NCBI GenBank assembly: GCA_051418075.1
Contig: JBPRGG010000153.1
Span: 1-35,426 of the forward strand
DNA length: 35,426 nucleotides
Source: JBPRGG01 sp051418075
GTDB taxonomy: Bacteria > Bacteroidota > Bacteroidia > Cytophagales > Cyclobacteriaceae
Direction: 5' to 3'
Under the pieces are notes generated by a model that was given only the letters and a program-made list of their open reading frames with translations, searched no databases and was not told where the DNA came from. Positions within the stretch are counted from its first letter, which is position 1; every line of letters begins with the position of its first letter. This document shows positions 17,498-25,454 of the stretch, in pieces. Both the position numbers and the translations under genes were made by a program.

Positions 17498-18784
17498 ATG
17501 GATTATTTCAAGGGACTTTTGGGCATTCTGGTATTGCTGTTGATTGCCTTTCTTTTTTCTGAAAATAAAAAGATCATCAATTGGAGATTGGTAGCTTCAG
17601 GTATCCTGTTGCAGATCATAATGGGTTTCCTTCTGCTAAAAGTCCCTCTGGTTACTGTAGTGTTCCGGTATATCAGTGCTGGATTTGTCAGATTGCTTTC
17701 ATTTGCCAATGATGGAGCTCAGTTTTTATTTGGAGACCTGGCCAATGATTCTTATATGTTTATATTTGCTTTCCAGGTGTTACCGGTGATAATTTTCTTC
17801 TCGGCTTTGTCCTCGGCCTTATATTACCTGGGCGTTTTACAAAAAATAGTGGTGGGAATTGCCTGGGTGATGTCTAAAACCATGCGCTTATCCGGATCGG
17901 AAAGTTTATCAGCGGCAGGTAATATCTTTATAGGACAAACAGAAGCGCCTTTACTGGTAAGACCTTATATTCCTGGTATGACCAAATCAGAGATCATGTG
18001 TCTGATGACCGGGGGGATGGCCACCATTGCCGGTAGTGTACTGGCTGCTTATGTTTCTTTTTTAGGAGGGGACGACCCGGAGCAGCAGACCCGATTTGCC
18101 GCTTTTCTCTTAACCGCCTCATTTATGAATGCGCCAGCGGCCATAGTTGCTTCCAAAATAATGATCCCGGAAGCAAATTATGATCAGATTAACCGTGATC
18201 TGAGACTAAACCGGGAAGAAATAGGGGTAAATCTGATCGATGCCCTGACCCGGGGAGCCGGAGACGGATTGAAACTGGCATTGAATGTGGGTGCCATGTT
18301 GCTTTCATTCATTGCCCTGATTGCTGGGATCAACTATTTGCTGGCCGATGTTTTAGGAGAACTGACCGGGCTGAATCAATGGATTTCCTTAACTACCGAT
18401 GGCACCTTTGACCGCTTCTCCCTGGAATATCTCTTAGGACAGGTTTTCCGGGTTTTTGCCTTTATTATGGGGGTAGAATGGTCCCAGTCTCTGTCGGTGG
18501 GAAGTTTGCTGGGCCAAAAGACCGTGATCAATGAATTTGTAGCCTATCTGAGTCTGGCAGATATGAAGTCAGCTGGTATCTTATCAGAAAAATCCATTGT
18601 AATTGCAACTTTCGTTTTATGTGGATTCGCTAATTTTGGGTCTATTGCCATTCAGATTGGAGGCATTGGTGGAATGGCGCCTAACCAGCAGGGCATATTA
18701 TCAAAAATAGGTTTCCGATCCCTGTTTGCGGCCACAATTGCCACCATGTTATCTGCTACCATTGCAGGGGTTTTGGTTAGTTAG
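17498..18784 (+). CDS. NupC-family concentrative nucleoside transporter
   Basis: A 428-residue inner-membrane symporter of the CNT family, which imports nucleosides with Na+ or H+. It starts with hydrophobic helices (DYFKGLLGILVLLLIAFLF). The family hallmarks are GQTEAPLLVRPYIPGM (about residues 147-162), a central gate-like GGMATIAGSVLAAYVSFLG, FMNAPAAIVASK, and GFANFGSIAIQIGGIGGMAPN (about 370-390). About eight to ten hydrophobic helices are visible. It stands alone on the plus strand after repeat copy 3. Its TAG stop overlaps the TAA stop of the convergent lipoprotein gene within the four bases TTAG (18781-18784), so there is no room for a separate terminator. Confidence 0.93.
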   Translation: MDYFKGLLGILVLLLIAFLFSENKKIINWRLVASGILLQIIMGFLLLKVPLVTVVFRYISAGFVRLLSFANDGAQFLFGDLANDSYMFIFAFQVLPVIIFFSALSSALYYLGVLQKIVVGIAWVMSKTMRLSGSESLSAAGNIFIGQTEAPLLVRPYIPGMTKSEIMCLMTGGMATIAGSVLAAYVSFLGGDDPEQQTRFAAFLLTASFMNAPAAIVASKIMIPEANYDQINRDLRLNREEIGVNLIDALTRGAGDGLKLALNVGAMLLSFIALIAGINYLLADVLGELTGLNQWISLTTDGTFDRFSLEYLLGQVFRVFAFIMGVEWSQSLSVGSLLGQKTVINEFVAYLSLADMKSAGILSEKSIVIATFVLCGFANFGSIAIQIGGIGGMAPNQQGILSKIGFRSLFAATIATMLSATIAGVLVS

Positions 18785-19143
18785 CCGGGGCTTTGAATTT
18801 CATTTACTTTAACCTTTATCAATTCCAGGGGAATACCAGGCAAATCATCCCCGGATATCGATTCCTTTACTTTGCCTGAAAACAAGATCTTTTTTTGATC
18901 TGCCTTAAACATTTCCGGTAAATTGCAGGGGAAGTAATTGGTAGTATTATTTCCGCCAGCATCCACACAGATTAGAAAATGCAGGTCTTCATGTAATGAA
19001 ACAATGGCTTCCTGATCTTTGATGATTTTAATGGTTTCGCCATCAGGAAAGCAATCGATAAGGGTCATGTCCTCCCAGACATCTTCATTTTGGTGACAAC
19101 CTATTAAGAATAATATCTGGACCAACAGGAAAAGTCGAAACAT
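18781..19143 (-). CDS. Small hypothetical lipoprotein
   Basis: A 120-residue protein with a short lipoprotein signal: MFRLFLLVQILFLIGCHQNE, where LIGC is a good lipobox and Cys16 would be lipidated. The mature part is about 105 residues and contains three further cysteines in the stretches LIDCFPDG, HFLICVDAGG and NYFPCNLPEM. It ends KVKVNEIQSPG. No known domain is recognised; the beta-rich, charged composition suggests a small periplasmic or outer-membrane-associated domain. It converges with nupC with overlapping stop codons. A TAGTTTTG box on this strand (19194-19201) could be its promoter. Confidence 0.7.
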   Translation of the reverse strand: MFRLFLLVQILFLIGCHQNEDVWEDMTLIDCFPDGETIKIIKDQEAIVSLHEDLHFLICVDAGGNNTTNYFPCNLPEMFKADQKKILFSGKVKESISGDDLPGIPLELIKVKVNEIQSPG

Positions 19144-19193
19144 AGCGCAATAATTTTTTACAGGACACCCTGAAAAGTGAATTGGTTGTATAT

Positions 19194-19201
19194 CAAAACT
19201 A
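19194..19201 (-). promoter_or_regulatory. Candidate -7 element for the small lipoprotein gene
   Basis: Read on the minus strand this is TAGTTTTG, a perfect TAnnTTTG match about 50 bases before the ATG. No TTG is seen at the -33 distance, so support is weak. Confidence 0.3.
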
Positions 19202-19263
19202 AGGGATTTTTATTATAGCAGGTGTTAAAAAATGTTAAAAAAAGAATAAAAAAGAGGCAAATG

Positions 19264-20424
19264 CTATTCTATAATGATCCTGGGAATATGGGTAGGTAGC
19301 CTGGTCAGCATTTCATAGTTTAGCTGGTGGCTCATTTCACTGAATGATGCTACACTGATATTTTGATGTTTTTGCTTTCCTATCAGCACCACTTCATCAC
19401 CCTTACTTACATTCTTTATGTCAGACAGGTCAACGATCATCAGATTCATATTGACCAAACCTAAAACTCCGGTCCTTTTACCGTGGATCAATACCCGTCC
19501 CAGATTGCTCAGGTTGCGGCTATAGCCATAGGCGTAGCCCACCGGTACAACCCCAATGGTCATATTTTTTGCAGCCAGATAGGAAGTGCCATAGCCAATA
19601 AACTCTCCTTTATTGACCTGTTTTACAGACATAATCTTGCTTTTCCAGCTGATAATTCTTTTTAAAGGATCTTTCCCATTCTTTTGTTTGTCTTTAAAAA
19701 AGTAAATATGAGATTCAGGACTAGGCCAAAAGCCATAGAGAAGTATGCCTATCCGAACCATATCCATATGGGTTTCCGGAAAACTGATAGTCGCGGCAGA
19801 ACAGGCCGAATGCCTGATCCTGGGGGGGAGGTCATTTTCATTGAACAAATGACACAAGTATTCAAATTTTTCTATTTGCTGCCTGATTCTCAGGAAGTTG
19901 GCAATGCTCTCAGCTCCGGCATAATGAGTACAAAGTCCTTCCAGCTGTAAATAGTCCTGATTTTTTTTCAGGGTATCAAATAGTATAGGTAAATCTTTGT
20001 CATTGAATCCAAGTCTATTCATACCGGTTTCCAGTTCCAGATGTATGATGGCCTTTTTTTCAAGGGTTTTGGCAGCGGCAATGGCTGCAAACAATCGGTC
20101 AAATTCAAAAACATAAAACTGGATCTGGTGGCTGATGGCCCAGGAAATATCATCATCAGAGATCATACCCATGATCATGATGGTGGCCTTATTATTGGTG
20201 ATATTATATACCCGGTTGGCTTCATTGGCACTGAATACTGAAAAATGATCAATGCCATATTGCATGGCCAAAGGCACAAAATGTTCAATGCCATGCCCGT
20301 AGGCATTGCCTTTTACCACGGAGCTGATCCTGGTATTTTTTTTCGTTATTCTTTTCAGAAAACGTACGTTATTACCCAGGGCTGAGCGACAAATTTCAAT
20401 TGTAGAGGTATGTTCTAACATCAT
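19264..20424 (-). CDS. alr: Alanine racemase
   Basis: A 386-residue PLP enzyme of fold type III that interconverts L- and D-alanine, the D-Ala source for peptidoglycan. The PLP lysine is Lys38 in SVVKGNAYGHG. Other hallmarks are the N-terminal barrel motif HLELETGMNRLGF (about residues 128-140), IRHSACSAATISFP, MVRIGILLYGFWPS, and the catalytic tyrosine motif GEFIGYGTSYLA in the beta domain. VGYAYGYSR, VLGLVNMNLMIVDL and GDEVVLIG complete the C-terminal domain. Two adjacent ATG codons (20419-20424) can both start it. It is on the same strand as the M20-racemase-GNAT-symporter cluster, but 118 bases separate it from the M20 gene and a TAAATTTG box lies in that gap, so it may be transcribed separately. 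Confidence 0.93.
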   Translation of the reverse strand: MMLEHTSTIEICRSALGNNVRFLKRITKKNTRISSVVKGNAYGHGIEHFVPLAMQYGIDHFSVFSANEANRVYNITNNKATIMIMGMISDDDISWAISHQIQFYVFEFDRLFAAIAAAKTLEKKAIIHLELETGMNRLGFNDKDLPILFDTLKKNQDYLQLEGLCTHYAGAESIANFLRIRQQIEKFEYLCHLFNENDLPPRIRHSACSAATISFPETHMDMVRIGILLYGFWPSPESHIYFFKDKQKNGKDPLKRIISWKSKIMSVKQVNKGEFIGYGTSYLAAKNMTIGVVPVGYAYGYSRNLSNLGRVLIHGKRTGVLGLVNMNLMIVDLSDIKNVSKGDEVVLIGKQKHQNISVASFSEMSHQLNYEMLTRLPTHIPRIIIE

Positions 20425-20481
20425 TCCTTCAACAGGATAAAATCTTTATAAACAGCATTTAAAATAGCAGAAGCCTTGCTG

Positions 20482-20489
20482 CAAATTTA
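20482..20489 (-). promoter_or_regulatory. Candidate -7 element for alr
   Basis: TAAATTTG on the minus strand, a perfect match to the Bacteroidota -7 consensus, about 58 bases before the alr start. The nearest upstream TTG is 30 bases away, too far for a standard -33 element. Confidence 0.35.
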
Positions 20490-20542
20490 GTTAAATCTAC
20501 AGCATATAGACCGATAAAACAATCTTTAACCTGCCGTTTAGA

Positions 20543-21697
20543 TCAAATGTTTGGCTTTAATTTATTGGCTATGATCCGATAGAATAGATTAATTCCTGTT
20601 TCGATTAATTGGTCGGGAAAATCATAATTTTCATTATGCAGATCCGGTGTTTGATTTCCTGCGCCTAAACCAAAAAAAGATGCAGGGCAAACCCGGTTGT
20701 AGTGGCCAAAATCTTCTGACCATTTAAATGGCTGTGGTGGATGTATCAAATCCAAACCCAGTTGACTGGCTGCAGATTCAATTAATGCCACTTGTTTTTG
20801 TTGATTGGTGGTGGCAGGAAACACCTCTGTCCATGAAGATTCACATTTTAATCCATGCCTGGAACAGGTATCTTCTACCATTTTCTTGGCACTATTCACC
20901 AGTTTATCCATATCCTGATTTAAAAATGAGCGAAGGGTTGCCCTTAGTTCGGCATATCCGGGGGTAGTGCCAAAAGCTATTTCTCCCAATGCAGCCTGTA
21001 TAATGGTGACCAGCGTGAATGATTCAAAATGCTCCATTTGGGGCAGTAGGCTGAGGTCTTTGATCAGTTCGGACAGGGCCATAGCCGGACTTTTACCATG
21101 CTCGGGTTCAGCTGCGTGAGAAGTAGCACCAGTCAATTTAATAATCATTCCCCGGGAGGCTGCTGCAAATACATGAGGCAGGGTCACTACTGATCCTAAA
21201 GGGAACTTAGGTAAATTATGAAAGGCAAATATTTCATCAGGATTTAGATCCAGGAATCTGGAGTCCTCCACAATTCTGGCCGCACCTTCCCCGGTTTCTT
21301 CGGCCGGTTGGAACAAAAGAATCACTTTACCCTGCTTAAAGGCTTTCTTTCCTAATAATAATCCTAAACCGGCTAATACTGCCATATGTCCATCATGACC
21401 GCACAGGTGCCCCCAACCAGGATTTTTAGAACGATAGGAAATGTGATTATTTTCTTTAATAGGCAAAGCATCCAATTCTGCCCGAAAAACCAGTGTCGGA
21501 CCAGTTTCCTGAGCTTCATATATCAGAGCCAGGCCGTTACCGCCAATTTTTTTAATGATCCTGTCTGGTGCGCTTTCCTTTAGGAAATCCATAATCCTGC
21601 CAGGTGTCTGTTTTTCCTGGTTGGAAAGCTCCGGGTGCTGATGGATCTGGTGACGAAAGGCAATGATTTTTTCCAGATTTTCCCCACTTAACCTCAT
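20543..21697 (-). CDS. M20D-family amidohydrolase (N-acyl amino acid / hippurate-type)
   Basis: A 384-residue metallopeptidase of the M20D type, which removes acyl groups from amino acids (hippurate hydrolase, N-acetyl-amino-acid deacetylase and indole-acetyl-amino-acid hydrolase relatives). Metal ligands are in place: Cys99, His101 and His104 in GHLCGHDGHMAVLAG, Glu133-Glu134 in QPAEETGEGA, His160 in IFAFHNLPKFPLG, and a late His in DLHNENYDFP. A dimerisation domain with TGATSHAAEPEHGKSPAMAL lies in the middle (about 190-215). No signal peptide, so it is cytoplasmic. It lies 50 bases after the racemase gene on the same strand and probably belongs to that operon. The exact acyl and amino acid specificity cannot be read from sequence. 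Confidence 0.9.
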   Translation of the reverse strand: MRLSGENLEKIIAFRHQIHQHPELSNQEKQTPGRIMDFLKESAPDRIIKKIGGNGLALIYEAQETGPTLVFRAELDALPIKENNHISYRSKNPGWGHLCGHDGHMAVLAGLGLLLGKKAFKQGKVILLFQPAEETGEGAARIVEDSRFLDLNPDEIFAFHNLPKFPLGSVVTLPHVFAAASRGMIIKLTGATSHAAEPEHGKSPAMALSELIKDLSLLPQMEHFESFTLVTIIQAALGEIAFGTTPGYAELRATLRSFLNQDMDKLVNSAKKMVEDTCSRHGLKCESSWTEVFPATTNQQKQVALIESAASQLGLDLIHPPQPFKWSEDFGHYNRVCPASFFGLGAGNQTPDLHNENYDFPDQLIETGINLFYRIIANKLKPNI

Positions 21698-21747
21698 GGT
21701 CCATTATTTTATGTTATTAACAAAACATATTCTTTTAGTGCCTTTGT

Positions 21748-22818
21748 TTACTCGATCCTTTTTTCAATATAACTGGAATTAAGGATAGCCAGGGCACCCA
21801 TATACTTCAATTTGAACGACAGCACATCACCAACTTTATAGCCGGGTTTATTTTTGCCCAGATCGATTACCACCATATCAGAGCTGGCTCCCACCACTTC
21901 GAAGTCATATTCATCCATGATCAGGTATTTGGGGTCAATGTCCAGCAATCCAATATCGAGAATGGCCCGGTAAGAGGTTTGTCCGTACATAGATTCATCC
22001 ACTGCAAAGGTTTCTCCCTGTGGATTGGAAGACATTTCCCCTATAGGAATCATCGGTTTTTTGGTGATCTCTATGATCTGGGTATATAATTCAAATACAT
22101 CGGCCTTCATACCAGTGATGGTGGATTCAGTAAACAGGTTTACCCCAAAAAACAGGGTTTCTCCAACCCTGAAATGATTGATTCCCTTGGGGATTTGTTT
22201 ATTTAGCATTAATGCAATGGTAACAGACGTACCACCTGACACCCAGGGTATTTTACGGTTGAATTTCAGTTCAATAATCTGCTTGTAAAGACTTAACTGG
22301 ATCAGTTTGTCCATGGAAGGCATTACCCCATGCAGGCAATTCAAGTTGGTACCAATACCTATAATTTCAATATTAGGCAAATTAAAGATCTTGGCATAAA
22401 AGTCTACCAGATGTTCCCCCATTACACCTTCCCTCAAATCGCCAGTTTCGATCATAATAATTACCTTGTGATGCTTTTCTTGCCGAACAGCTTCCTCAGA
22501 TAACAATTTGATGGTATAGTATTCAGTGTTCATGCTGACATCGGCATATTTGATCACATTTTCAATGTTCTCTTTGGCCGGAGGCTTAATATATACTGTT
22601 TGGACACTGGGATCAATGTTTTTGATCACCTTGAGGTTGCTGACCCGGGAATCATGAATTTCCTTAATACCCAATTTGATCAACTCGTTGAGATATTCTT
22701 CATTCCCGCATAACAACTTGGATACTACCCCCCAGTGAAGGTTATTATCCTGGAACAGCTTTTGTAAAAAGTCAAAATTATGTTTTAGATTTTCCCGGTA
22801 CAGTTTCAAATAAGCCAT
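21748..22818 (-). CDS. Alanine/ornithine racemase family PLP-dependent enzyme
   Basis: A 356-residue fold-type III PLP enzyme, distinct from alr. The PLP lysine is Lys34 in GVVSKLLCG. The segments MIETGDLREG, GIGTNLNCLHGVMPS, WVSGGTSVTIALML, FRVGETLFFG, RAILDIGLLDID and VVGASSDMVVIDL line up with the clostridial ornithine racemase family as I know it. The protein has the C-terminal YKVGDVLSFKLKYMGAL found there. It should racemise an amino acid, but ornithine, lysine, arginine or another substrate are all possible. It begins one base past the stop of the GNAT gene, so the two are cotranscribed and probably coupled. Confidence 0.9.
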   Translation of the reverse strand: MAYLKLYRENLKHNFDFLQKLFQDNNLHWGVVSKLLCGNEEYLNELIKLGIKEIHDSRVSNLKVIKNIDPSVQTVYIKPPAKENIENVIKYADVSMNTEYYTIKLLSEEAVRQEKHHKVIIMIETGDLREGVMGEHLVDFYAKIFNLPNIEIIGIGTNLNCLHGVMPSMDKLIQLSLYKQIIELKFNRKIPWVSGGTSVTIALMLNKQIPKGINHFRVGETLFFGVNLFTESTITGMKADVFELYTQIIEITKKPMIPIGEMSSNPQGETFAVDESMYGQTSYRAILDIGLLDIDPKYLIMDEYDFEVVGASSDMVVIDLGKNKPGYKVGDVLSFKLKYMGALAILNSSYIEKRIE

Positions 22819-22819
22819 T

Positions 22820-23260
22820 TTAACTTTTCTTTAATCTATATTCCAAATATTTATTGGTAAATCCGATACTTTCGTACAACTTTCGGGCCGGATTATCATG
22901 TTCTACATGCAGGGCAATATCCCCCCGGGCCAGTTCAATGGATTTTTTCATGAGCTTTTTACCCAGGCCCTTGCCCCGATGATCCCGATGTACAGCAATA
23001 TATACCAGAATATTTTCCGGAATATAGCCTTCCATACCGGTATGATTCATGACCACTACTCCTAATATGCGGCTGTTTTCCTTTAGCATCAGTACAAATC
23101 CACCCTGGTGGCGAAAAGGACTTAAAGCGTAATCCAGGCACTTCAGAATGTCTTCTTTTTTGTCACCAAACTGGTCAAGGTGTTTGTACAGGAAATTGGC
23201 TATTCGATCCTTGATCAGCATTGATGCATTATCTATTGATGTTAATGCTTGAAATTCCAT
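22820..23260 (-). CDS. GNAT family N-acetyltransferase
   Basis: A 146-residue GCN5-related acetyltransferase. The acetyl-CoA motif A is RDHRGKGLGKKLMKKS (about residues 94-109), preceded by the strand ILVYIAVH. Motif B is DNPARKLYESIGFTNK (about 124-139). Acceptor specificity is unknown; an amino acid or a derivative imported by the neighbouring symporter is a reasonable guess. The ATG at 23260 overlaps the end of the symporter gene by 32 bases. A second in-frame ATG at 23221 (Met14) would remove the overlap, but the longer form keeps the first helix. The racemase gene follows with a one-base gap. Confidence 0.88.
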   Translation of the reverse strand: MEFQALTSIDNASMLIKDRIANFLYKHLDQFGDKKEDILKCLDYALSPFRHQGGFVLMLKENSRILGVVVMNHTGMEGYIPENILVYIAVHRDHRGKGLGKKLMKKSIELARGDIALHVEHDNPARKLYESIGFTNKYLEYRLKKS

Positions 23261-24734
23261 ATTTATTATAACTTTTTGTTTGATTTAATTGATTTTCAGA
23301 TTCTTTATTTTTTGGAAAAATGAGTGAAAAAACAATGAATACGATCAGCGATATAGTAATACCAAAAAAGTTGGCATCCAGGTTGAAAGGCAATGGAATT
23401 TTAATCACTGTGAGTACAACAGTAGTGACCCCTCCTAACAGCATGGCTGAAAATGCGCCGGTGGGACTGCTCTTTTTCCAGTAAATTCCTCCCACCACGG
23501 GAATGAATAAGCCTGATACCATAAATGCATAACTGTAAAGCATCAGGTTTAATACATTGGTCATTTGACTGGCAATAATCAATGCCACTGTACCAATGAT
23601 CAGGGTGATCAACTGCGAAAAGCGCAGAAACTTTTTGGGATTTAACTTAATTCCTAATCCATTTTCAATAATATCTGAAACTACATTACCAGAAGCGGCC
23701 ATCAGACAGCTATCGGCAGTAGATAAGATTGCAGAAAAGTAAGCAGACATCATCAAACCCATCAGGCCCACGGGCAGGATTGTACGAAGCAGCATGGGCA
23801 ATCCTGTTTCGGGGTCAGTGGCGGAGATATTTTCTGCTCCCAGATAATCGAACATGCCCTGATCAGCAGCTACCCGGGCAAACAACCCCAATAATACACC
23901 CATAAAAGCCATAACAGGCCATTCAAATAAGCCAGCTACAAACCAGGCCCTCTGCGCCGTTTTTTTATCCTTACAGGCGTAGATCCGCTGATAGAGGGTC
24001 ATGCCCACAAACCAAATGGGTATGATGGTGATGCCCCAGTTCACCAGGTCCTGCCAGGTAAGATTGGTCAGGGTGAGCATCTCAGGTTTAACAGTAGCTG
24101 TGATGGCCTCCCATCCCCCAATTGCCCGGTATGAGGTAGGAATACCAATGAAAATTAATCCAATCATCAGAATGATCCATTGTACCGTATCGGTATATAT
24201 TACTGCTTTGATACCTCCCATAACAGTGTAAATCACTGCAATTGCGCCCATAATGATCAGGGCTGTTTGCAAATCTATTATAGCAAAGGTGCCAGTGGCC
24301 AGTTTAGCCCCGGCCAGAATTTGTGAACTGGTAAAACCTAAATAGCCAATGGCAGAAATCACACCTGCCAGAAAGGCTACCTTACCATTATATAAATAAT
24401 CGAAAATCTGGGGAAAGGTTAGAAAGCGGGCAAAAGCTTTGTTATCTTTAATTACCGGAATCAGAAAAACGGCGCTGAGCCAGGCTCCAATTAAACCGGT
24501 AAACAACATCCAGGAGCCGGAAATTCCCATTATAAATCCCAGGCCGCCTAAACCGATAGAAAATCCACCGCCAACATCTGTTGCAACTACAGAAAGACCT
24601 ATATGGGAACTAGACATAGATCTTCCGCCTACATAATAATCATCAGCCCCTTTATTTTTATTTAGAAAAAAGACACCAATACCCAGCATACCCACCATGT
24701 AGAGAAAGAAAATAGTAATATCAATAAAATGCAT
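23229..24734 (-). CDS. Sodium:solute symporter (SSS family)
   Basis: A 501-residue inner-membrane symporter with about 13 hydrophobic helices. The N-terminal FIDITIFFLYMVGMLGIGVFF is followed by the SSS-typical ADDYYVGGRSMSSSHIGLS (about residues 30-48). Other family features are GLGGLGFIMGISG, the sodium-site region ISAIGYLGFTSSQILAGAK, GGIKAVIYTDTVQW, and SAYFSAILSTADSCLMAASG (about 330-350). The hydrophilic C-terminal tail (KNKESENQLNQTKSYNKYG) is partly encoded in the overlap with the GNAT gene. The frame extends two codons upstream to TTG (24740), but ATG at 24734 is the natural start and sits about 17 bases after a predicted transcription start. The substrate is unknown; the neighbours suggest an amino acid or amino acid derivative. 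Confidence 0.9.
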   Translation of the reverse strand: MHFIDITIFFLYMVGMLGIGVFFLNKNKGADDYYVGGRSMSSSHIGLSVVATDVGGGFSIGLGGLGFIMGISGSWMLFTGLIGAWLSAVFLIPVIKDNKAFARFLTFPQIFDYLYNGKVAFLAGVISAIGYLGFTSSQILAGAKLATGTFAIIDLQTALIIMGAIAVIYTVMGGIKAVIYTDTVQWIILMIGLIFIGIPTSYRAIGGWEAITATVKPEMLTLTNLTWQDLVNWGITIIPIWFVGMTLYQRIYACKDKKTAQRAWFVAGLFEWPVMAFMGVLLGLFARVAADQGMFDYLGAENISATDPETGLPMLLRTILPVGLMGLMMSAYFSAILSTADSCLMAASGNVVSDIIENGLGIKLNPKKFLRFSQLITLIIGTVALIIASQMTNVLNLMLYSYAFMVSGLFIPVVGGIYWKKSSPTGAFSAMLLGGVTTVVLTVIKIPLPFNLDANFFGITISLIVFIVFSLIFPKNKESENQLNQTKSYNKYGISSININR

Positions 24735-24751
24735 TGACAATTAATATTTTG

Positions 24752-24785
24752 TAAGCGACAAAATTAGGGTTTTAGCGACGAATTA
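24752..24785 (-). promoter_or_regulatory. Promoter and paired direct repeat ahead of the symporter operon
   Basis: On the minus strand TAATTTTG (24759-24766) matches TAnnTTTG. The two stretches TAAGCGACAAAATTA (24752-24766) and TTAGCGACGAATTA (24772-24785), written on the plus strand, are direct repeats exactly 20 bases apart. The copy nearer the gene contains the -7 box. They may be a tandem operator; no -33 TTG is visible. Confidence 0.4.
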
Positions 24786-24904
24786 CTAAGGAAAAAGGCA
24801 CTAAATATTGCATGTGAAGGGATTTGTTTCCAAAATTAGTTGTTAGAGAAGTGAATTAATTGACTATTCCTCAGAAACTTAAAAAACAAAACCAAGCAAG
24901 CTGA

Positions 24905-25378
24905 TCAATCTGTCTGTGTCTCGGCAAATATAATGGGAGGATCCGACATGTTGTTCAGACCCAGATACTGGGTTAATATCAACAACCCATTCTTTACTAC
25001 TTCCAACTCAGACGAGGAGGCTTGTTTAAGCTTTTTTAACAAACGGGAATGAAGCAGGTCCGGGGCGGATTTTATTAGTTCTTCTCCCCGGGAGGTCAGG
25101 CTGATAAAGGTTACCCGTTTATCCCCTTTTTTGGGCAGCCGTGCTACCAAACCTTTTTTTTCCAGCCGGTCAATTATGCCAGTGACAGTGCTTGAATTCA
25201 GGCTTAGTTTTTGGCTGATGTCTTTGTGCGTCAGCCGGAAATCCTCACTTTTATTCAGATGCTGGATGCATAAAAGCTGAGGAATGCTTATTCCAAACTC
25301 TTTTTCGATTTGTTTAGATTCCTGATTAACGGCATGTACTATTTTGCGAATATCTGCCAGAATTTCCGAATTGTCCAT
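24905..25378 (-). CDS. MarR-family transcriptional regulator
   Basis: A 157-residue winged-helix DNA-binding protein. The helix-turn-helix is THKDISQKLSLNSSTVTGII (about residues 50-69), followed by DRLEKKGLVARLPKKGDKR and the wing VTFISLTSRGEEL. Helices at both ends form the usual dimer interface. MarR proteins generally repress nearby genes and release DNA on binding a small molecule. It lies 170 bases upstream of the symporter operon on the same strand, which makes that operon a candidate target, perhaps through the paired repeats at 24752-24785. Its own start is only 15 bases beyond the sdh terminator hairpin, so its promoter must overlap that structure or it depends on read-through. Confidence 0.92.
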   Translation of the reverse strand: MDNSEILADIRKIVHAVNQESKQIEKEFGISIPQLLCIQHLNKSEDFRLTHKDISQKLSLNSSTVTGIIDRLEKKGLVARLPKKGDKRVTFISLTSRGEELIKSAPDLLHSRLLKKLKQASSSELEVVKNGLLILTQYLGLNNMSDPPIIFAETQTD

Positions 25379-25392
25379 TTGTGCTTTTATAT

Positions 25393-25426
25393 AAAAAAAG
25401 CCTAAGATAGTACATTTCTTAGGCTT
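25393..25426 (-). terminator. Intrinsic terminator of the sdhCAB operon
   Basis: Read on the minus strand, AAGCCTAAG (25418-25426), an 11-base loop, CTTAGGCTT (25398-25406), then an uninterrupted T run (25393-25399). It lies about 30 bases past the sdhB stop and directly in front of the MarR gene. Confidence 0.88.
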
Positions 25427-25454
25427 ATAACTTTACTGTGCTGATATTTTTTGA

